A DNA stretch of 6,666 bases, taken from NCBI GenBank assembly GCA_020832965.1, contig JAJHRM010000141.1, forward strand, positions 1 through 6,666, written 5' to 3'. Of this stretch, positions 1 to 5,350 are shown in pieces. Below the pieces are notes generated by a model. It saw only the letters and a program-made list of their open reading frames with translations. It was not told the DNA's origin and did no database searches. The DNA is from Thermofilum sp. (GTDB lineage Archaea; Thermoproteota; Thermoprotei; Thermofilales; Thermofilaceae). The translations under genes were made by a program, and so were the position numbers. Every line of letters begins with the position of its first letter. Position 1 is the first letter of the stretch.

Positions 1-627
1 TAGCACCTGTGCTTCGGCAGTTCTCCCCTTAAGCAGCAGAAACCTAATAGACTCGGGGACGCACAATGCCATGACTAGGAGCACAGGCCATGTCGCAAGC
101 GAGGATAGGAAGACTGTGCGCCATCCATAGACAGGTAGAAGTATCCGGGAGAGGATTACTGCAAAGAGCCATCCAACAGCCCATGCACTCTCCAGCAACG
201 TGATGTTCATACCTCTCGTTCCCCTCCTAGAGTATTCAGCTAGGAGGACGCTTGCAGTCACCATGTAGCCAGTATTTCCTGTGCCTGAGAGGAGCCTAAG
301 CACAGCAAGGGTGAGCCAGTCCCTCGAAAATGAGCTTAGGGGGGTGAATATCCCCATTATGGCTAGGGATAAAACCATGGCGCTTCTCCTGCCGAACCTG
401 TCGCTAAGGTACCCAATCAGGGAAGCACCTACGAGCATGCCAACAAGCCATGAGCTCAAAATTATGCCTGATTGCTCAGGCGTGAGGCTTAGATCCATCC
501 TTATAGCCGTCAATGTACCGGACACTAGCCCCGCGTTTAGGGCTCCAATCGCCCATCCCACCATGAGTACGAGGAGTAGTCTCCTCTCCACGAGAAATGT
601 TGCACCCTGTGGGTTTAAAAATTTCAT
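1..627 (-). CDS. MFS transporter, sugar-porter-like (partial, N-terminal 209 residues)
   Basis: A membrane transporter of the major facilitator superfamily, cut by the left edge of the window. Reading the minus strand from ATG at 627 gives 209 uninterrupted codons. Roughly six hydrophobic helices are visible, at about residues 17-37, 52-71, 82-98, 104-128, 143-163 and 171-190. The MFS motif A between helices 2 and 3 is clear (GYLSDRFGRR, residues 72-81), as is R111 in RLLSGTGNTG of helix 4. AEYSRRGTRG (130-139) and PESIRFLLLKGR (191-202) resemble the conserved loops after helices 4 and 6 in sugar porters. The full protein should have about 12 helices, so about half is missing. The family is proton- or solute-coupled, but the substrate cannot be read from this fragment. 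The start at 627 suits a leaderless mRNA from the TATA-like box at 647-654; M22 (564) is an alternative. The gene is transcribed away from the ferredoxin-AOR operon, so a link to aldehyde, sugar or acid uptake is only inference. Confidence 0.88.
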   Translation of the reverse strand, partial: MKFLNPQGATFLVERRLLLVLMVGWAIGALNAGLVSGTLTAIRMDLSLTPEQSGIILSSWLVGMLVGASLIGYLSDRFGRRSAMVLSLAIMGIFTPLSSFSRDWLTLAVLRLLSGTGNTGYMVTASVLLAEYSRRGTRGMNITLLESAWAVGWLFAVILSRILLPVYGWRTVFLSSLATWPVLLVMALCVPESIRFLLLKGRTAEAQVL

Positions 628-646
628 CTCAGCTGATTAACCTAGG

Positions 647-654
647 TTTAAATA
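647..654. promoter_or_regulatory. Shared TATA-like box between the MFS gene and the ferredoxin-AOR operon
   Basis: The 57-bp gap between the two divergent starts holds TTTAAATA on the plus strand, which reads TATTTAAA on the minus strand. Its centre is about 24 nt from the MFS ATG (627), close to a leaderless spacing. It is about 34 nt from the ferredoxin ATG (685), which predicts a leader of roughly 8 nt. No strong Shine-Dalgarno sequence precedes either start. The assignment rests on position and composition only; the TFB recognition element is not convincing on either side. Confidence 0.5.
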
Positions 655-684
655 GAAGAGGTTTCTTGAACTGGTTGACCCGAG

Positions 685-1086
685 ATGGCTAGGCTTGTAA
701 TAACTGACGTCAATAAATGCGTTGGATGCATGTCCTGTATGTTTGCTTGCTCCCGCAGGTTCGGGGAGGGCGGATTAGCAAAGTCAGCTATCCATGTTTC
801 AAGTATTGGGGGCGTTGAGAGGGGGTACAAGGTCGTGGTTTGTAGAGCTTGTGAAGACCCGCCTTGTGCAGCTGTCTGCCCCGCAGATGCGCTAGTTAAG
901 AGGCGGGAGGGGGGAGTTGTGCTTAGGTATGAAAAGTGTATTGGGTGCGGGAACTGTGCGAGGGCTTGCCCAATCGGTGCTGTGCAGTGGGATCTTGAGG
1001 ACAACAAGCCGATTATATGCGTTCACTGTGGCTACTGTGTTGATTATTGCCCGTATGGTGTGTTGCGGCTCGCGGGGCGAGGCTGA
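685..1086 (+). CDS. Polyferredoxin electron-transfer subunit with four [4Fe-4S] clusters (AOR partner)
   Basis: A 133-residue iron-sulfur protein of the DmsB/HycB/YdhY type. Sixteen cysteines fall into four groups of four: C12-C15-C18-C22, C53-C56-C61-C65, C85-C88-C91-C95 and C112-C115-C118-C122. They follow CxxCxxCxxxC spacing, except for the second group (CxxCx4CxxxC). This predicts four [4Fe-4S] clusters in two bacterial-ferredoxin-like pairs. There is no signal peptide or membrane segment, so it should be cytoplasmic. The TGA stop (1084-1086) shares its last base with the ATG of the AOR gene, so the two proteins are probably made in step and form a complex. The same pairing is known for Pyrococcus furiosus WOR5 and its small subunit, and for E. 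coli YdhV/YdhY. The expected role is to carry electrons from the tungsten site, via the large subunit's cluster, to ferredoxin or another acceptor. The start is supported by the upstream TATA-like box and by the first cluster motif beginning at residue 12. Confidence 0.9.
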   Translation: MARLVITDVNKCVGCMSCMFACSRRFGEGGLAKSAIHVSSIGGVERGYKVVVCRACEDPPCAAVCPADALVKRREGGVVLRYEKCIGCGNCARACPIGAVQWDLEDNKPIICVHCGYCVDYCPYGVLRLAGRG

Positions 1087-2852
1087 TGACGAAGGGGATC
1101 CCTAGAAAGGTGCTGTACATCGACTTGACGCATAAGAAGTACTGGGTTGAGGACAGGCTTGAATTGTTCGAGGAGTACCTTGGGGGGACGGGCGTAGCTG
1201 CAAAACTGTTGGAGGAGGAGCTTCCCAGGAATGCTGAGCCGCTTGGACCAGATAACGTGATTGTGCTCGCTGTGGGACCCTTCAACGCTGTTTACCCAAC
1301 AGCTTCAAAGACAGTTGCAATGTTCAAGTCTCCACATACTGGGAACCTTGGGGAAAGCCATGCCGGTGGTAGGAGCGCTGTAGCTATTAGGCTTGCCGGC
1401 TACGGCGCGATCGTGGTCAAGGGTGCAAGCGATGTTCCGGTGTGGGTTTCCGTCCAAGAGGACAGGGTATTCTTCAGGGACGCGAGGGCCCTTTGGGGGA
1501 TGACGAGTAGCCACACTGTGGGCCGTATACTTCGAGAAGTTGAGCCAGGCTCAGGTTTAAGGACGATTATGCGCATAGGGAGGGCTGGCGAAAAGCTTGT
1601 CACGTACGCCAATGTGATTACGGAAACGTATAGGCACTTCGGAAGGCTTGGTCTAGGAGCAGTCTTCGGCAGCAAGAAGCTTAAGGCGCTCGTCGTCGGA
1701 GGGAAGAGGTCCGTGCCCGTAAATGACGGGAAGCTGTACCGCGAAGTCTACGATGAGCTATACAAGCTCGTCGTTGACAGCCCCCTGATGAAGAAGTACC
1801 ACGAGATAGGAACACCGATCAACGTGAGCGTCCTCAACGCGTTAAAGGCGCTGCCGTCCTGCAACCTCCAAGGCTCGAGCCTGGAGACAGCTGACAAGAT
1901 ATCTGGAGAGTACATTGCCGCCAACTATCTGGGTAGGAGGGTTTCATGCGCCCACTGCCCAGTTGCATGCATTCACCTGGCAGTGTTGAGGGAGCCTTAC
2001 GAGGAGGAGCCGTACTTCTACAAGACAACATTCGTGGGTTATGACTATGAGCCTATATACGCTCTTGGGGCTATGCTGGGGGCGAGGGAGGCGAGGGGCG
2101 TCCTAGAACTGATCGACGTGGTAGACTCCTTGGGGCTAGACGCGATGACTACTGGCGTTGTGCTCGCTTGGGCAACGGAGGCTTATAGTAGGGGGCTGGT
2201 CAAAGAGGAGGATCTCGGGGGCTTGAGGCTCTCCTTCGGCGACTACGAGTCCTACAAGAAAGCTGTCTACTACCTTGTCGAGCAGCCAACAGAGCTCTAC
2301 AGGGACCTTGCCAGGGGTCTAGACTACGCGGCGAGAAAGTGGGGTGGAGGTGAGTTCGCGCTGAGCATTGGCGGCAACGAGATGGCTGGATACCATACGG
2401 GTCCAGCAGCCTACGCTAACTATGCTTTTGGGGCTAGGCACAGCCACTTGGACAGCGCAGGCTACGACCTGGACCAAGAGACGATTGGGAAAACCCCTCA
2501 GCCGGGCGAGCTTGTTAAAAGGCTGTACGAGGAGGAGAGCTGGCGGCAAGTGCTAACAAGCCTAGTGATCTGCCTCTTCGCGAGAAAAGTATACAAGCCC
2601 GAAATCGTTTCCAAGGCTCTTAGGCCCCTAGGAATAGAGATGAGCGTTGACGACCTATACGCGTTAGGCAAGAAGATCTACAGGGAAAAGTACAAGTTGA
2701 AGGTTAGAGAGGGCTTCGACCCCGGAAAGGTCACCTTCCCGAAGAGAATATTCGAGACCCCGACCCCCCACGGAGTGCTTACCGCGTCCTACATGAGCAA
2801 GGTGAAGGAGGAATACGCGAAGCTAATAAGAAATGTGGTTACAGGGGAATAA
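1086..2852 (+). CDS. Aldehyde:ferredoxin oxidoreductase family catalytic subunit (tungsten enzyme)
   Basis: A 588-residue AOR-family protein, close to the usual size of about 600. The family oxidises aldehydes to carboxylic acids at a W (sometimes Mo) bis-pterin centre and passes electrons through one [4Fe-4S] cluster. The N-terminal pterin domain (about 1-205) contains SPHTGN, SHAGGRSAVAIRLAGYG and RHFGRLGLGAVFGSKKLKA. The cluster ligands are C288, C291, C295 (CAHCPVAC) and C496 (VICLFAR), nearly the numbering in P. furiosus AOR (288, 291, 295, 494). The first pterin motif DxxGL is present (DSLGLD, about 347-352). The second, normally DxxGLC, reads TSLVIC (491-496), with Thr for Asp. The section GARHSHLDSAGY (449-460) also differs from classical AOR. 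I chose ATG 1086 because it overlaps the ferredoxin stop as TGATG; the frame stays open upstream to 1047, but that stretch lies inside the ferredoxin gene. The substrate is unknown. A WOR5/YdhV-like subgroup fits better than classical AOR, FOR or GAPOR. The 3' end overlaps the convergent sfsA by 14 nt. Confidence 0.93.
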   Translation: MTKGIPRKVLYIDLTHKKYWVEDRLELFEEYLGGTGVAAKLLEEELPRNAEPLGPDNVIVLAVGPFNAVYPTASKTVAMFKSPHTGNLGESHAGGRSAVAIRLAGYGAIVVKGASDVPVWVSVQEDRVFFRDARALWGMTSSHTVGRILREVEPGSGLRTIMRIGRAGEKLVTYANVITETYRHFGRLGLGAVFGSKKLKALVVGGKRSVPVNDGKLYREVYDELYKLVVDSPLMKKYHEIGTPINVSVLNALKALPSCNLQGSSLETADKISGEYIAANYLGRRVSCAHCPVACIHLAVLREPYEEEPYFYKTTFVGYDYEPIYALGAMLGAREARGVLELIDVVDSLGLDAMTTGVVLAWATEAYSRGLVKEEDLGGLRLSFGDYESYKKAVYYLVEQPTELYRDLARGLDYAARKWGGGEFALSIGGNEMAGYHTGPAAYANYAFGARHSHLDSAGYDLDQETIGKTPQPGELVKRLYEEESWRQVLTSLVICLFARKVYKPEIVSKALRPLGIEMSVDDLYALGKKIYREKYKLKVREGFDPGKVTFPKRIFETPTPHGVLTASYMSKVKEEYAKLIRNVVTGE

Positions 2853-3543
2853 CGATTGGGAGATCCGGGCTATCCAGGACAACACGTAGCGCTGAAGGCT
2901 CGTAATGCATTGATATAGCCCTTAACTCTACGCCAGCATTCCCTGCAACACTAAGAAGTTTAGCGACCTCTTCGTCGCCCTCGATGAAGGGTTTAAATGC
3001 CTTTACATGTGGCAAAGCCGCAATAAAGACTATGAGACCCCTTCCACCCGATTCAACGTGCTCGATGAGTTCCCTTATTTGCCTCCTCCCCCGCTCGGTT
3101 GGGCAGTCAGGATACATCGCATAGGAACCTTCCCTTAGGACCGCACTTTTAACCTCCACTAGTACATTTTCGCCAAGGCGCTCAAATTCGTAGTCAAAGA
3201 CAGAGTTGTACCGGCGTGGAGCTCTCCTTAGAATCCTGTAGTTGTCCCACGGCTTTATACCTTGATTTATAATTTCTTCGAATGCCCTCATCTGTAAGAC
3301 TGTATCTATTAGTGCTGCTGAGCCCTCATCCTCTACTGCGAACAGCTTGTAGGAAGTCTTAAGCCCGCTCTTGGGCGTGCAGAATGCTCTTTTACCCTGG
3401 ACTAGATACCCTCCTAGCCTCCCAGTATTGTTTACGTGCGCCCTCCCAATTTTTCCATTGACTTCTACTTCGACAACAAATCTGCCCAAGCGCTGCCTGA
3501 TGATGCATTCTACTTGGCTGTGGATATCTAGGAGAGACTGCAT
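2839..3543 (-). CDS. sfsA: SfsA family protein (OB-fold / PD-(D/E)xK nuclease-like)
   Basis: A 234-residue protein, the same length as E. coli SfsA ('sugar fermentation stimulation'). The N-terminal part (about 1-70) fits the family's OB-like domain and carries the signature HVNNTGRL (36-43). The C-terminal part looks like a PD-(D/E)xK nuclease fold: D117 in SVFDYEFE, then E130-x-K132 in VLVEVKSAVL, followed by the family motif DCPTERGRRQIREL (146-159). All expected acidic and lysine positions are present, so the fold is probably intact. The family's biochemical role is unsettled: a regulatory or nucleic-acid-binding function was proposed from E. coli, and a nuclease role from the fold. It is the last gene of the minus-strand operon, starting 3 nt after the MetE-like stop, with GGAGGG (3556-3551) 7 nt before its ATG. 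Its last 14 nt overlap the end of the convergent AOR gene, so no separate terminator fits between them. Confidence 0.9.
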   Translation of the reverse strand: MQSLLDIHSQVECIIRQRLGRFVVEVEVNGKIGRAHVNNTGRLGGYLVQGKRAFCTPKSGLKTSYKLFAVEDEGSAALIDTVLQMRAFEEIINQGIKPWDNYRILRRAPRRYNSVFDYEFERLGENVLVEVKSAVLREGSYAMYPDCPTERGRRQIRELIEHVESGGRGLIVFIAALPHVKAFKPFIEGDEEVAKLLSVAGNAGVELRAISMHYEPSALRVVLDSPDLPIVIPL

Positions 3544-3546
3544 ACC

Positions 3547-4503
3547 TCAGCCCTCCAAAGCCCCAGCAGTCTCAACTAGAACTTTAAGTTTTCTTAGAAC
3601 TATCTCCTCGTACTCCCTGCCCTGGAGGAACCCCTTCATGCCCCCAAACCCGCAGTCCGGCTTTATGAATGCGAGCCAGGCTTTATACGTGTCGTAAGCC
3701 TCTCTCGCCAGCGTGAGAGCCTCTTCCACTGCTTCCACGCGTGTGCTTCTGGAGGATACGACCCCGTAGCCGAGCAGCTTGTTTGCCCTCCTCAAGTCGT
3801 CGATGGAGTAGTACTTCCTGTTTTCTGGGATGTCGCTGTGCTCATGGTCGAGGATGTTCGCGTTCTTGAGGGGGAGAAGGATGCTTTTTAAAAGCGGCGG
3901 AAGCCTGCTACAAACGTGTACGCCGCGGAGCGGGCTTCTAAACTCGCCTAGGATCCTGTCGAGTATTTCCGCGATTTCCCCAGCCTCGTAGCCGAACATT
4001 ACGCTCCTTGCGCCGACGATCACCGAGAGTACTGGCTCATCCACGCAAACGACGTGTGGATGCGAGGTTTTTGAGACTTCCCTAGCCACCTCTACGAGGT
4101 AGTCAACGAGGTCGCTGAGGAGCTCCCTGCTTGCGAGCAGCGAGGATCTCATGTCCCCGAGCCTCCCACCCTTAGGGGTTATCCTCGAAGCTATGGTGAA
4201 TGGCCCCGTGAAGGCTAGCCTGTACCTCAATCCCAGATCCTCGGCTACATCTACGGCGTACACGACGTCTTCCGGGGGCTCGGGCTCCACCGATAGGATG
4301 TCGCCCCTAAGCATGTAGCCCAGACGCTCGTGAGCTATAACGCCTCTTTTTATGAGGGGTTCGATGTACATGTGGACGAAGTCTCTCAGCTGTGGCAGTA
4401 CTGGGAAAGTTATCCCTATTTCGTGCTGATCGCTCAATGCCTTCCTGATGTTTTCCCTGCTGTATTCGAGCGGGAAGCTCCCGACAAGCGTGGTTGCGAT
4501 CAT
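3547..4503 (-). CDS. Short archaeal MetE-like homocysteine methyltransferase (catalytic domain only)
   Basis: A 318-residue protein matching only the catalytic C-terminal domain of cobalamin-independent methionine synthase (full MetE is about 750 residues). It should transfer a methyl group to zinc-bound homocysteine to make methionine in the cytoplasm. The zinc ligands are recognisable: H196-x-C198 (GVHVCSRL), E221 (DHEHSD) and C284 in KPDCGFGG, the archaeal form of the NPDCGL motif. DEP (155-157) is the conserved amino-acid-binding acid patch, and TTLVGSFP (4-11) is the usual start of the barrel. The stretch ALSDQHEIGITFPVLPQLRD replaces the classical MetE segment with the DGE motif, typical of short archaeal homologues whose methyl donor may be a methylcorrinoid or a pterin other than polyglutamyl folate. 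I chose ATG 4503 because GAGGTGA (4517-4511) sits 7 nt upstream; an in-frame TTG at 4521 would add six residues and overlap the upstream gene. It lies 7 nt after the mobB stop and 3 nt before the sfsA start, so the three are co-transcribed. Confidence 0.85.
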   Translation of the reverse strand: MIATTLVGSFPLEYSRENIRKALSDQHEIGITFPVLPQLRDFVHMYIEPLIKRGVIAHERLGYMLRGDILSVEPEPPEDVVYAVDVAEDLGLRYRLAFTGPFTIASRITPKGGRLGDMRSSLLASRELLSDLVDYLVEVAREVSKTSHPHVVCVDEPVLSVIVGARSVMFGYEAGEIAEILDRILGEFRSPLRGVHVCSRLPPLLKSILLPLKNANILDHEHSDIPENRKYYSIDDLRRANKLLGYGVVSSRSTRVEAVEEALTLAREAYDTYKAWLAFIKPDCGFGGMKGFLQGREYEEIVLRKLKVLVETAGALEG

Positions 4504-4508
4504 CCCAT

Positions 4509-4517
4509 CCTCACCTC
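4509..4517 (-). promoter_or_regulatory. Shine-Dalgarno site that sets the MetE-like start
   Basis: The minus strand reads GAGGTGAGG here, matching the archaeal anti-Shine-Dalgarno consensus GGAGGTGA over seven bases and leaving 7 nt between GAGGTGA and the ATG at 4503. The TGA inside it (4513-4511) is also the mobB stop codon. Termination on mobB and initiation on the next gene therefore use the same bases, which supports translational coupling and argues for ATG 4503 over the TTG at 4521. Confidence 0.7.
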
Positions 4518-5248
4518 TCAACCCTCACCTCCACTGTGGAGGGGTTTGGGGGCGTTCCCTTGAGGGTGGATGCTAGTGCGAGGATCACGTTCCTGAAGAC
4601 CTCCTGGACGAATGGGTTTAGCTCTATGCTCTTCCCGTCAACCCTCAGCCTCACCTTCGATGAGAGAACCGTGCACTCCTTGTGCGTAGCCTCCCCGCGA
4701 GCAATCGCCTCAGCGAGCTTCAGGCAGTCGCCGTACCTGCAGAAGCCGCAGTTCAGCCCCGGAAGCGGCTCGAAGGCTTTTTCCAGCACATAGTCAGCGA
4801 TCTTGTCGGCGTCTTCGACGGGATCAAAAATGGGCACGCTGATGCCTCCCCCGATTCTTCCACGCGGCCCTACGATGGCGACGGTCAGCGGGGAGGTTAG
4901 CTGCCTTGCCTCCTCGGCGTCTCCGGCCACGGCTATCCTTGCGCCCGGGAACTCCGTCTTGAACCCCTCGAATACTGCGAAGTCGTATGCTCTAACTTGG
5001 GAGATCACTTCCCACAACTTCGCATCGTACCTCCTGTACTCCTCGACTGCTCCTTCTGCCACTGTTACCACGAGGTCTGCCCCGGCGTTGAATAGTCTGC
5101 CGGAGTCCTTCAATGGAGGGGTTAGTCCCCCGTGGGCATGCTTGACCACTGCCACCCTAAGATTCCTCGCTTTAAGCCTGTGGATGATCCTCTCCGCCAG
5201 AGCGGTTTTCCCAGAATCCTTGAAACCTATAACCGCGACTGCACGCAT
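4511..5248 (-). CDS. mobB: MobB-type GTPase for Mo/W cofactor synthesis, fused to a C-terminal [4Fe-4S] domain
   Basis: A 245-residue two-part protein. Residues 1 to about 155 form a MobB-like P-loop NTPase: Walker A GFKDSGKT (8-15), the MobB-type KHAHG (36-40) with DSGRLFNAGAD further on (48-58), and FEGFK (93-97), the usual MobB 'EGFK' strand. MobB helps attach a nucleotide to molybdopterin in the cytoplasm. The tail (about 160-245) holds C167-x2-C170-x4-C175-x16-C192, the spacing of the [4Fe-4S] motif in RnfB and corrinoid iron-sulfur proteins. After it comes a segment with DGKSIELNPFVQ and STLKG, which I recall from archaeal MobB proteins. I chose ATG 5248 because the P-loop strand starts at once and the TATA-like box is 27 nt upstream, giving a leaderless mRNA; ATG 5269 would add seven residues and lies upstream of the predicted transcription start. 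It is the first gene of mobB-metE-sfsA. P. furiosus AOR uses pterin without a nucleotide, so MobB may serve another Mo/W enzyme. Confidence 0.85.
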   Translation of the reverse strand: MRAVAVIGFKDSGKTALAERIIHRLKARNLRVAVVKHAHGGLTPPLKDSGRLFNAGADLVVTVAEGAVEEYRRYDAKLWEVISQVRAYDFAVFEGFKTEFPGARIAVAGDAEEARQLTSPLTVAIVGPRGRIGGGISVPIFDPVEDADKIADYVLEKAFEPLPGLNCGFCRYGDCLKLAEAIARGEATHKECTVLSSKVRLRVDGKSIELNPFVQEVFRNVILALASTLKGTPPNPSTVEVRVER

Positions 5249-5270
5249 ACCTCGTATTTGGGGGAGCATG

Positions 5271-5280
5271 AATAAATATG
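5271..5280 (-). promoter_or_regulatory. TATA-like box for the mobB-metE-sfsA operon
   Basis: The minus strand reads CATATTTATT here, centred about 27 nt upstream of the chosen mobB ATG (5248). This is the spacing expected when transcription starts at or next to the start codon. A GAGGT directly touches that ATG and is too close to act as a ribosome binding site, which fits a leaderless first gene. Confidence 0.55.
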
Positions 5281-5310
5281 TAGCCTTTTCCTCAGCCCTG
5301 CCGTTGTGGG

Positions 5311-5328
5311 GAAAGAAAAATTTTTAAG
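5311..5328 (+). promoter_or_regulatory. BRE plus TATA-like promoter for the SDR gene
   Basis: A purine-rich GAAAGAAA (5311-5318), resembling the TFB recognition element, is followed by AATTTTTAAG. The TATA-like core centres near 5325, 26 nt before the ATG at 5351, so transcription should start at or next to the A of that ATG and give a leaderless mRNA. No Shine-Dalgarno sequence precedes the ATG, which agrees. This is the best-formed promoter in the window. Confidence 0.65.
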
Positions 5329-5350
5329 GATTGAGGCTTGTTGTAGCTCG

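Noticed and set aside
281..640. Open frame of 119 codons on the plus strand
   Set aside because: It lies fully antisense to the MFS transporter, whose minus-strand translation has clear motif A and helices; the plus-strand product has no recognisable pattern.
648..1007. Open frame of 119 codons on the minus strand
   Set aside because: It is antisense to the 16-cysteine ferredoxin gene and would also cover the promoter region; its product has no family features.
1047..1085. Upstream extension of the AOR reading frame (13 extra residues)
   Set aside because: This stretch is inside the last [4Fe-4S] motif of the ferredoxin gene, and AOR proteins normally start just before the VLYIDLT-like strand, which ATG 1086 provides.
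2853..2900. Terminator after the AOR gene
   Set aside because: No T-rich run or stable hairpin is visible, and the segment codes for the conserved end of SfsA on the other strand.
4803..5327. Open frame of 174 codons on the plus strand
   Set aside because: It is antisense to mobB, is Ser/Ala/Thr/Pro-rich without any motif, and runs across both predicted promoters of the divergent region.
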